A DNA stretch of 50,439 nucleotides from DAIMFL01 sp964372215. Its GTDB lineage: Bacteria; Pseudomonadota; Alphaproteobacteria; Dongiales; Dongiaceae. Positions within the stretch are counted from its first letter, which is position 1; every line of letters begins with the position of its first letter. The stretch covers positions 1 to 50,439 of the forward strand of contig CAYJQC010000031.1 in NCBI GenBank assembly GCA_964372215.1, written 5' to 3'. Shown piece after piece: positions 35,046 to 45,167 of the stretch. A program made the translations under genes and the position numbers. Below the pieces are notes generated by a model. The model saw nothing but the letters and a program-made list of their open reading frames with translations, made no database searches and was not told the DNA's origin.

Positions 35046-36257
35046 TCAGCGGCGCTGCCGGGCGGAAACAGCGGCACTGGCCAGCCGCCGTGCTTCGGCG
35101 TCGATCGCCCGCACGTCGTCGATGCCGGTGGGCGCCGGCGGCGACAGCTTTCCAAGGGTCGCTTCGACCACCGGCACGATGTCGAGAAAGCCGAGCCCGC
35201 CGGCCAGAAACGCAGGCACGGCGACTTCGTTCGCCGCATTGAGAATGGTAGGCGCGGCGCCCCCGATTTGCAAGGCCCGCCGAGCCAGCCCCAGAGCAGG
35301 AAATTTCTCTATATCAGGTAGTTCAAAGGTCAGGCTCGCAATCTGCGCTAACTCGAGCCGAGGCGCCGGGGCGGGCATGCGGTGCGGCCAGGCCAGGGCG
35401 TAGGCGATCGGCGTCCGCATGTCCGGGCTGCCGAGCTGGGCGAGCACCGAGCCGTCGACATAGGCGACCAGGCTGTGCACCACCGACTGCGGATGCACCA
35501 GGATATCGATGCGCGCCTCGGGCATGGCGAACAAATGATGCGCTTCGATCAGCTCCAGCCCCTTGTTCATCATGGTGGCGGAATCCACCGATATCTTGGC
35601 GCCCATGTCCCAGTTCGGATGGGCGACCGCCTGGGCCGGAGTCGCCGCCGCCATGGTCTCCCGGCTGGCGCTGCGGAACGGGCCGCCCGACGCCGTCAGG
35701 ATGATTCGGTCGACGGCGGCGCGCTGACGCGATTCGAAGACCTGGAAGATCGCGCTGTGCTCCGAGTCGACCGGCAGCAGCGTGGCGCCGCCGCGCTCGA
35801 CCTCGGCCATCATCAGGGCGCCGGCGCAGACCAGGCACTCCTTGTTGGCCAGGGCGACGATGGCGCCCCGGCGGACCGCGGCCAGGGTCGGCTCCAGCCC
35901 GGCGGCGCCGACGATCGCCGCCATCACCCGGTCGGCAGGCCGGCTCGCCGCTTCGACCACCGCCTCGGGACCGGCGGCGGCCTCGACGCCGGTGCCGGCG
36001 AGCGCATCCTTGAGGGCGCGGTAGTGGATGGGGTCGGCGATCACCGCCAGGCGCGGCCGCAGGCGGCACGCCTGCTCGACGAGGGCGGCGACCCGGGAGT
36101 GCGCGGTCAGGGCCTCGACCTGGAAGGCGTCTGGGTTGCGCAACACCAGGTCGACCGTGTTGGCGCCGACCGAACCGGTCGAGCCGAGAATGGTCAGCCG
36201 ACAGGGCGCCGCGGCCGGCACGACGCCGGCCGACTGATCGAACGGGCGAAGGCTCAC
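35046..36257 (-). CDS. dxr: 1-deoxy-D-xylulose 5-phosphate reductoisomerase
   Basis: Converts DXP to 2-C-methyl-D-erythritol 4-phosphate with NADPH, the committing step of the MEP isoprenoid pathway. The 403 residues match the family. The NADPH fold has RLTILGSTGSVGANTVDLVL (about 20-39), the metal site is in LLPVDSEHSAIFQ, and ASGGPFRS, PNWDMGAKISVDSATMMNKGLELIEAHHLF and VHPQSVVHSLVAYVDGSVLAQLGSPDMR are all present. The GTG at 36257 overlaps the cdsA stop (GTGA), so they are coupled; another in-frame GTG at 36263 is possible. Isoprenoid supply fits with uppS nearby. Confidence 0.97.
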   Translation of the reverse strand: MSLRPFDQSAGVVPAAAPCRLTILGSTGSVGANTVDLVLRNPDAFQVEALTAHSRVAALVEQACRLRPRLAVIADPIHYRALKDALAGTGVEAAAGPEAVVEAASRPADRVMAAIVGAAGLEPTLAAVRRGAIVALANKECLVCAGALMMAEVERGGATLLPVDSEHSAIFQVFESRQRAAVDRIILTASGGPFRSASRETMAAATPAQAVAHPNWDMGAKISVDSATMMNKGLELIEAHHLFAMPEARIDILVHPQSVVHSLVAYVDGSVLAQLGSPDMRTPIAYALAWPHRMPAPAPRLELAQIASLTFELPDIEKFPALGLARRALQIGGAAPTILNAANEVAVPAFLAGGLGFLDIVPVVEATLGKLSPPAPTGIDDVRAIDAEARRLASAAVSARQRR

Positions 36258-37090
36258 CGCCACGCGACGACACTTTCGCCGGACACCGCCGAGACCGCGG
36301 CGACCAGCAGTATGACGGTCACCAGCCCGTCGACCCGATCGAGTACGCCACCATGCCCGGGGATCAAGCCGCTGCTGTCCTTGGCGCCGAAATGCCGCTT
36401 CAGCGCCGACTCGCCGAGATCGCCGGCCTGCGCGACCAGGGCAAGCACGGCGCTCCCTAAACCGAGCACGACCAGCGAGGCGCCCTCGATCAGCAAGGCG
36501 GCGGTGACGCCGACCGCGGCTGCCGCGGCCACGCCGCCGGCCAGCCCCGACCAGGTCTTCTTCGGGCTGATCCGCGGCGCCAGCAGGGGACCACCGAGGG
36601 CGCGACCGACCAGGTACGCGCCGGTGTCGATGGCCCAGACCAGGACGAGCAGCCAGAGCAGGGTTTCGAGCCCCGCCGCCGGCTCCGCCCGCAGCCACAG
36701 AATGGCGACGCAGGGCAGTCCCGCGTAGAGCGTGCCCAGGCCGAGCCACAGCGGCGAACCGCCGGAAAGCGCCGCCACCGCGGCGACCAGCGCGGCGCCC
36801 GCGGTGGCCACCATGACGGCCTGCGCGGGGGAAAGGATCGAGACCGCGAGCGCCGCGGCGGCCACCGCGACGACCGCGACGGCGCCGGCGACGGTCAGCC
36901 GTCCACCGCCGCACAGCCGCATCCATTCCCAGGCCATCAGCGCGCCCACCAGCACCACCAAGGCGTCGAAATAGGGCGAGCCGATGACCACTGCCGCCAG
37001 CGCGAGCGGAATCAACACCAGCGCCGAGATCAGGCGGACTCGAAATCCGCTGCGACCGCCGGTGTCAGGCTTCGTGGGCGTGTGATTCAT
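36254..37090 (-). CDS. cdsA: Phosphatidate cytidylyltransferase
   Basis: Makes CDP-diacylglycerol from phosphatidate and CTP at the inner membrane, the branch point of phospholipid synthesis. The 278 residues contain about eight membrane helices. The CdsA signature lies near the C-terminus: SALKRHFGAKDSSGLIPGHG followed by GVLDRVDG, with the conserved Asp and His-Gly-Gly. Before it lies RISPKKTWSG. I start at the ATG at 37090, giving a short polar N-terminus before the first helix. A longer frame to 37255 would overlap uppS and add basic, low-hydrophobicity residues. No clear ribosome-binding site is visible. The gap to uppS is 112 bases with no other feature seen. Confidence 0.95.
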   Translation of the reverse strand: MNHTPTKPDTGGRSGFRVRLISALVLIPLALAAVVIGSPYFDALVVLVGALMAWEWMRLCGGGRLTVAGAVAVVAVAAAALAVSILSPAQAVMVATAGAALVAAVAALSGGSPLWLGLGTLYAGLPCVAILWLRAEPAAGLETLLWLLVLVWAIDTGAYLVGRALGGPLLAPRISPKKTWSGLAGGVAAAAAVGVTAALLIEGASLVVLGLGSAVLALVAQAGDLGESALKRHFGAKDSSGLIPGHGGVLDRVDGLVTVILLVAAVSAVSGESVVAWR

Positions 37091-37202
37091 GGACTGCTCT
37101 GCTGATGCGGCCAGCGTTGCCACAGGATTCCCGGAGAACGGCCGCCGCCAGCGCACATCGGCGGTGACGGAAGCGCGATCCAGCCAACCGCGTTGGAGAA
37201 TG

Positions 37203-37931
37203 CTAGGCGCTCGCACCATAGCGGCGATTGCGTCGGCTGAACTCGCGAACGGCATCCTCGAGATCGTCCTTGGTGAAATCCGGCCACAAGCGATCGAGAA
37301 ACAGAAGCTCGGAATAGGCCAACTGCCAGAGCAGAAAGTTGCTGATGCGTTGCTCGCCGCTGGTGCGGATCAGCAGATCGGGGTCGGGAATCCCGCTGGT
37401 CAGCAGGTAACGCGAAAACAGGTCCTCGTCGACGTCCTCGGGAGAGAGCTCGCCGGCCTTGACGGCACCGGCGATCAGCCTGGCCGCGCGGGCGATCTCG
37501 GCCCGGCCGCCATAGCTGAGCGCCACCGTCAGATTGAGCCGCGAGTTGGCGCTGGTGTGCGCCTCGGCCTCGGAGATCAGCTTGACGATGTCGCGACCCA
37601 GGCGCTCGCGGTCGCCGATCACCCGCAGGCGCACGCCATTGCGGTCGAGATCGGCGATCTCGTTGCGCAGATACAGCCGCAGCAGGCCCATGAGATCGTC
37701 GATCTCGGTGACCGGCCGCTTCCAGTTCTCCGACGAGAATCCGAACAGGGTGAGGTAGGAGATGCCGAGCTCGGCCGCGCCGCGCACGGTACGTCGCACC
37801 GCTTCCGCGCCGCGCTGGTGGCCGACCGTGCGCGGCAAGCCGCGCGCCTTCGCCCACCGCCCGTTGCCGTCCATGATGATGGCGACATGCACGGGCGCGA
37901 TGATGTCGGCGGTTGACGGCAGGGCTTCCAT
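37203..37931 (-). CDS. uppS: Undecaprenyl diphosphate synthase (cis-prenyltransferase)
   Basis: Adds isopentenyl units to farnesyl diphosphate to make the C55 lipid carrier for peptidoglycan and polysaccharide synthesis. The 242 residues match the family. The catalytic Asp21 and phosphate loop are in HVAIIMDGNGRWAKARGLPR. TVGHQRGAEAVR, YLTLFGFSSENWKRP, LTVALSYGGRAEI, DPDLLIRTSGEQRISNFLLW and SELLFLDRLWPDF are conserved blocks. The ATG at 37931 lies 5 bases after frr. The bases TGAAGCCG precede both this start and that of frr. Confidence 0.97.
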   Translation of the reverse strand: MEALPSTADIIAPVHVAIIMDGNGRWAKARGLPRTVGHQRGAEAVRRTVRGAAELGISYLTLFGFSSENWKRPVTEIDDLMGLLRLYLRNEIADLDRNGVRLRVIGDRERLGRDIVKLISEAEAHTSANSRLNLTVALSYGGRAEIARAARLIAGAVKAGELSPEDVDEDLFSRYLLTSGIPDPDLLIRTSGEQRISNFLLWQLAYSELLFLDRLWPDFTKDDLEDAVREFSRRNRRYGASA

Positions 37932-37936
37932 CGGCT

Positions 37937-38494
37937 TCAGACCTGTAGAATTTCCTTCTCCTTCTGGGCGAGCGCCTCGTCGATCCGCTTGATGTGATCG
38001 TCGGTGAGCTTCTGGACCTTGTCCGACCAGCCGCGATGCTCGTCCTGGGAGATCTTGCCGTCCTTCTCCATCTTCTTGAGCTGGTCCATGCCATCGCGCC
38101 GGACGTTGCGCACGGCGACGCGCGCCTGCTCGGCATATTTGTGGGCGACCTTGGTCAGCTCCTGTCGGCGTTCCTGGCTCAGTTCCGGGATCGGAACGCG
38201 GACCAGCTGCCCATCGCTCGCCGGGTTCAGACCCAGCCCGGCGTCGCGAATCCCCTTCTCCACCGCCGAGACCAGGCTGCGATCCCATACCTGCACGGTG
38301 ATCATTCGCGGCTCCGGTACGCTGATCGTACCGACCTGGGTGATCGGCATGTCGCTGCCATAGGCCCGCACCGAGATCGGCTCCAACAGATGGGCCGACG
38401 CCCGGCCGGTGCGCAAGCCGGCGAACTCGCGACGGAGCGCTTCCAGCGCGCCGTCCATTCGCCGACCCAGTTCGTCGATTCCCTGTTGCGGCAC
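37937..38494 (-). CDS. frr: Ribosome recycling factor
   Basis: With EF-G, splits post-termination ribosomes. The 185 residues are exactly the usual length when the GTG at 38494 is used. Blocks seen are MDGALEALRREFAGLRTGRAS, LLEPISVRAYGSDMPITQVGTI, PEPRMITVQVWD, GLGLNPASDGQLVRVPIPEL, ERRQELTKVAHKYAEQARVAVRN and DEHRGWSDKVQKLTDDHIKR. A longer ATG-started frame (38542) would run into pyrH and is unlikely. It follows pyrH after 4 bases in the standard order pyrH-frr-uppS. Confidence 0.96.
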   Translation of the reverse strand: MPQQGIDELGRRMDGALEALRREFAGLRTGRASAHLLEPISVRAYGSDMPITQVGTISVPEPRMITVQVWDRSLVSAVEKGIRDAGLGLNPASDGQLVRVPIPELSQERRQELTKVAHKYAEQARVAVRNVRRDGMDQLKKMEKDGKISQDEHRGWSDKVQKLTDDHIKRIDEALAQKEKEILQV

Positions 38495-38498
38495 GGCT

Positions 38499-39257
38499 TC
38501 AGTCCTTGTCGGTGATGATCGTGTACCTGCCCCGTCCCGCAAGGACGTCGGCGAAGGCGCCGTGCTGCTGGATCGAGAACACCAGAATCGGAATGTGGTT
38601 TTCCCGCGCCAGCGAGATCGCGGAAGCGTCCATGACCTTTAGATCCTGCGCCAGCACCTCGAGATAGCTCAAGCGGTCGTAGCGCTTGGCGCCGGCCACC
38701 TTGTGCGGATCGGCGTCGTACACGCCGTCCACCTTGGTGCCCTTGAGCAGCGCCTTGCAACCCATTTCCGAGGCCCGCAACGCCGCCGCCGTGTCGGTGG
38801 TGAAGAACGGATTGCCGGTGCCGGCGGCAAAGATCACCACCCGCCCCTTCTCCATGTGGCGCTGCGCCCGGCGCGGGATATAGGGTTCGCAGACCGTCGG
38901 CATCGGGATGGCCGACTGAACGCGGGTGTGGACCGCAAGCTGTTCCAGGGCGTTCTGCAGGGCGAGCGCGTTGATCACCGTGGCCAGCATGCCCATGTAG
39001 TCGGCCGAGGCCCGCTGCATGCCCTGGGCGGCGCCGGCGACGCCGCGGAAGATGTTGCCGCCGCCGATCACCAGGCAGACCTCGACGCCCAGCGCATTGA
39101 CCACCTGGACCTCGTTCGCGATCCGCTCGACAGTCTTCGGATCGAGGCCGAACTCGCGATCACCCATCAGGGCCTCGCCAGAAATCTTCAGGAGGACCCG
39201 GCGATACCGGGAAATGGCGGGGGCGAGCGGCGCCGGTTTGGCGAAAGGATCCGGCAT
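38499..39257 (-). CDS. pyrH: Uridylate kinase
   Basis: Phosphorylates UMP to UDP; hexameric and regulated by UTP and GTP in bacteria. The 252 residues match the amino-acid-kinase fold: RVLLKISGEALMGDREFGLD, VCLVIGGGNIFRGVAGAAQG, RASADYMGMLATVINALALQ, RRAQRHMEKGRVVIFAAGTG, NPFFTTDTAAALRASEMG and KVDGVYDADPHK. A proline- and alanine-rich leader of about 15 residues precedes the first strand. The ATG at 39257 is chosen over 39356; GGAGGTG lies 13-14 bases upstream. A gap of 159 bases separates it from tsf and contains a -10-like TATTAT and a GC palindrome. Confidence 0.96.
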   Translation of the reverse strand: MPDPFAKPAPLAPAISRYRRVLLKISGEALMGDREFGLDPKTVERIANEVQVVNALGVEVCLVIGGGNIFRGVAGAAQGMQRASADYMGMLATVINALALQNALEQLAVHTRVQSAIPMPTVCEPYIPRRAQRHMEKGRVVIFAAGTGNPFFTTDTAAALRASEMGCKALLKGTKVDGVYDADPHKVAGAKRYDRLSYLEVLAQDLKVMDASAISLARENHIPILVFSIQQHGAFADVLAGRGRYTIITDKD

Positions 39258-39327
39258 CGTGACGAGTTGCACCTCCAGGCGGAAGCGCCGACCTTCCGGC
39301 TGGCGCGCCGGCGCGAATCCGGCTCGA

Positions 39328-39333
39328 ATAATA
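39328..39333 (-). promoter_or_regulatory. Possible -10 element of pyrH
   Basis: TATTAT on the minus strand stands out in a GC-rich gap and is 71 bases before the pyrH ATG. No good -35 is visible at normal spacing (GTGTCC at 17 bases), so it may be a weak or activator-dependent promoter inside the rpsB-tsf-pyrH-frr series. Confidence 0.3.
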
Positions 39334-39390
39334 CACGCTTCGCGGGGCAGGGACACAGCGGCCCGCCGACCGCGTGCCCCGTCGGCCGCC

Positions 39391-39406
39391 CCGGCCGCGC
39401 GGCCGG
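39391..39406 (-). terminator. GC palindrome after tsf
   Basis: A perfect 16-base palindrome, CCGGCCGCGCGGCCGG, begins 10 bases after the tsf stop codon on the message strand. It lacks a T-run, so it is at best a pause or partial termination site between tsf and pyrH. Confidence 0.3.
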
Positions 39407-39416
39407 CGCCCCGAAC

Positions 39417-40340
39417 TCAGGCGCCGAGCTGGGCGGCGACCTCGGCGGCGAAGTCCTTCTGCTCGCGCTCGATGCCCTCGCCGAGCGCCATGCGCGCGAT
39501 GGCGGCGAGCTTGACCGGCGCGCCGACGTCCTTGGCCGCCTGCTCGATCACCTGCTTGACCCGCCGTTCGCCGTCGACGACGAAGACCTGCTCAAGCAGA
39601 ACCACTTCCTCGTAGAACTTGCGCAGGCGGCCCTCGACCATCTTCTCGATGATATCGGCCGGCTTGCCGGAGGCCTTGGCCTGCTCGGCCAGCACGCTGC
39701 GCTCGCGCTCCAGTGCCGAGGCATCGACCCCGTCGATATCGACCGACATCGGGTTGGTGGCGGCCACGTGCATGGCGATCTGGCGGCCGACGGCGGCGAG
39801 CTTCTCCGCGTCGCCGGTCGACTCCAGCGCGACCAGCACGCCGATCTTGCCGAGGCCCGGAACCACCGCGTTGTGCATGTAGCTGGCGACGACGCCCGGG
39901 CTGACCGAGATCGCAGTCATGCGCCGCAGGCTCATGTTCTCGCCGACGGTGGCGACCAGCTGGGTCAGCTTGTCCTGGACCGTGCCACCGCCGCCGGGGA
40001 ACGACTTGGCGGCGAGTTCCTCGACGCTGGCGCAGCCCATCGCCAGCTTCGTCACCGAGGTGACGAAGCCCTGGAAGGTCTCGTTGCGGCCGACGAAATC
40101 GGTCTCGGCATTGACCTCGACCAGGGCGCCCGAGCCGCCATCGGCGACCACGCCCACCAAGCCTTCGGCGGCGAGCCGGCCGGCCTTCTTGGCGGCGGCG
40201 GCGAGACCCTTCTTGCGCAGCCAGTCGACCGCACCGTCGAGCTCGCCCGCGGATTCGCCGAGCGCCTTCTTGCAGTCCATCATGCCGGCGCCGGTCATGT
40301 CGCGGAGCTGCTTGACCAGTGCAGCAGTAATCTCAGCCAT
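39417..40340 (-). CDS. tsf: Elongation factor Ts
   Basis: Nucleotide exchange factor that reloads EF-Tu with GTP. The 307 residues match the alphaproteobacterial family. The N-terminal UBA-like domain has AALVKQLRDMTGAGMMDCKKAL (about 6-27), the contact motif for EF-Tu is in VEVNAETDFVGRNETFQGFV, and the C-terminal part has KASGKPADIIEKMVEGRLRKFYEEVVLLEQ. GAGGA precedes the ATG at 40340. It lies downstream of rpsB with a strong hairpin in the 84-base gap, which may set the S2 to EF-Ts ratio. Confidence 0.97.
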   Translation of the reverse strand: MAEITAALVKQLRDMTGAGMMDCKKALGESAGELDGAVDWLRKKGLAAAAKKAGRLAAEGLVGVVADGGSGALVEVNAETDFVGRNETFQGFVTSVTKLAMGCASVEELAAKSFPGGGGTVQDKLTQLVATVGENMSLRRMTAISVSPGVVASYMHNAVVPGLGKIGVLVALESTGDAEKLAAVGRQIAMHVAATNPMSVDIDGVDASALERERSVLAEQAKASGKPADIIEKMVEGRLRKFYEEVVLLEQVFVVDGERRVKQVIEQAAKDVGAPVKLAAIARMALGEGIEREQKDFAAEVAAQLGA

Positions 40341-40382
40341 TCCTCGAGTCCTCGCTGTGTCGTCCGTGACGCGTTGCGCCGC

Positions 40383-40406
40383 GCCCGGCGGTGTTGCCCG
40401 CCGGGC
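40383..40406 (-). terminator. Strong hairpin between rpsB and tsf
   Basis: GCCCGGCGG (40383-40391) and CCGCCGGGC (40398-40406) form a perfect 9-base stem with a 6-base loop in the rpsB-tsf gap. No T-run follows. A partial terminator between these two genes is known in E. coli; this stem could play a similar attenuating role. Confidence 0.5.
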
Positions 40407-40424
40407 CTGGCGCGCCCCTGGCGT

Positions 40425-41237
40425 TCAGGCCGGCGTCGCCGCCGGCGCGGCCTCCGCGACCGCGGCAGCGGGCTCGGCCGGCTCCTCGGCCGGCAGATGC
40501 TCTACCGGCCCCTCGGCCGCTTCGCCGATGTCGCGGCCATGCGCCATGGCTTCCTGCTGCAGACCGTCGAGCACGGCGTCGCTCGCCAGGTCGCAATAGG
40601 TCGCGATCGCGCGGATGGCGTCGTCGTTGCCGGGGATCGGATAGTTGATGCCGCTCGGATCGGAATTGCTGTCGACCACCGCCACCACGGGAATGCCGAG
40701 CTTGTGGGCCTCGGAGATCGCGATGCCTTCCTTGTTGGTGTCGATCACGAAGATCAGGTCGGGCTGGCCGCCCATCTCCTTGATGCCGCCCAGCGCGCGC
40801 TCCAGCTTGTCGCGCGTGCGCGTCATCTGAAGCTGCTCCTTCTTGGTCAGGCCCTGGATCCCGCCGGCAAGCTGGTCGTCGAGCTCGCGCAGGCGCTTGA
40901 TCGAGTGCGAGATGGTCTTCCAATTGGTCAGCATGCCGCCGAGCCAGCGGTGATTGACGTAGTACTGGCCGCAGCGCTTGGCGGCCTCGGCCACCTTGTC
41001 CTGGGCCGGCCGCTTGGTGCCGACGAACAGCACGCGACCGCCATTGGAGGCGACGCCGCGCACCGCCTCGAGGGCGGCGTACAGCATCGGAACGGTCTGG
41101 CCGAGATCGATGATGTGGACGCCGTTGCGCACGCCGAAGATGTACGGGGCCATCTTCGGGTTCCAGCGGCGGGTGTGATGGCCGAAATGCACGCCAGCCT
41201 CGAGCAGCTGGCGCATGGTGAACGTTGGCAGAGCCAT
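40425..41237 (-). CDS. rpsB: 30S ribosomal protein S2
   Basis: Small-subunit ribosomal protein that binds 16S rRNA and S1. The 270 residues show MRQLLEAGVHFGHHTRRWNPKM (about 8-29), IIDLGQTVPMLYAAL, VLFVGTKRPAQDKVAEAA, RWLGGMLTNWKTI, DLIFVIDTNKEGIAISEA and GIPVVAVVDSNSDPSGINYPIPGNDDA. A tail rich in Ala, Glu and Pro (about 235-270) extends beyond the E. coli length, as in many alphaproteobacteria. I use the ATG at 41237, which follows AAAAGGA; the upstream frame to 41402 is leader sequence. It heads the rpsB-tsf-pyrH-frr series. Confidence 0.98.
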   Translation of the reverse strand: MALPTFTMRQLLEAGVHFGHHTRRWNPKMAPYIFGVRNGVHIIDLGQTVPMLYAALEAVRGVASNGGRVLFVGTKRPAQDKVAEAAKRCGQYYVNHRWLGGMLTNWKTISHSIKRLRELDDQLAGGIQGLTKKEQLQMTRTRDKLERALGGIKEMGGQPDLIFVIDTNKEGIAISEAHKLGIPVVAVVDSNSDPSGINYPIPGNDDAIRAIATYCDLASDAVLDGLQQEAMAHGRDIGEAAEGPVEHLPAEEPAEPAAAVAEAAPAATPA

Positions 41238-41373
41238 GCGTCGGATCCTTTTCCGGTTAGGCCTCCGCGGGCGATGAGTCCGGGCCGTCGAGGACGGCCG
41301 CGAACACCGGACCGAGCCGCCGGGATGTCTCCCCGGCTGCCCGAAAGCCCGCGTGCGGGATTTAGGTCGCGCG

Positions 41374-41402
41374 TTGATAGCCGGCCCCGGCCCGAAAGGC
41401 AA
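41374..41402 (-). promoter_or_regulatory. Likely rpsB promoter
   Basis: On the minus strand TTGCCT (41402-41397), a 17-base spacer (41396-41380) and TATCAA (41379-41374) form a good housekeeping promoter. Transcription would start near 41367, leaving a GC-rich leader of about 130 bases before rpsB, long enough for autoregulation by S2, though I see no specific binding structure. Confidence 0.6.
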
Positions 41403-41418
41403 GGACTTTCAGCGGCGA

Positions 41419-41441
41419 AACCCCGGCGATATCCGGGGGTT
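41419..41441 (-). terminator. Weak terminator hairpin after dnaE
   Basis: On the minus strand AACCCCCGG and CCGGGGTT pair with one bulged base around a 6-base loop, 10 bases after the dnaE stop, followed by TTCGCC. The tail is not a clean T-run. It sits just before the rpsB promoter, where a terminator is expected. Confidence 0.45.
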
Positions 41442-41450
41442 ACGCGCAGG

Positions 41451-44951
<3,501 letters not shown>

Positions 44952-45167
44952 GGGCGGAGACGCAGCCCTGGACTGGAGATTCAGTGCCGGACGAGCCGGA
45001 GGTTCAGGTTTGATTAACTATACCATCGCGGTGCCGCGGTCGACGCCCCTCCGGCCGAAGTCTCCGAGTTAAGGCATTGGTTGCATTTTAGGGATCAGAC
45101 TACCCATTCCTGCCCAGGAAGGGCGGGTGCGCCTGTCGTCGGCGCATTGCCGAGGTATGTGGCCTGC
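44952..45167. other. Divergent gap between dnaE and the flagellin-protease gene
   Basis: For dnaE (minus strand) TATAGT near 45021 is a fair -10 but has no good -35. For the flagellin-protease gene (plus strand) a TTGGTT/TTGCAT cluster near 45080-45092 lacks a good -10. I found no sigma28 consensus (TAAAGTTT ... GCCGATAA) and no correctly spaced sigma54 GG/GC pair. TTAA-N7-GTTG near 45069 is half of a CtrA-type site. GAGG at 45152-45155 is the likely ribosome-binding site, 12 bases before the ATG. Confidence 0.4.

Noticed and set aside
45060..45167. Sigma28 or sigma54 promoter in front of the flagellin-protease gene
   Set aside because: No GCCGATAA-like element was found, and the nearest GG and GC pair is spaced 8 rather than 10 bases apart.
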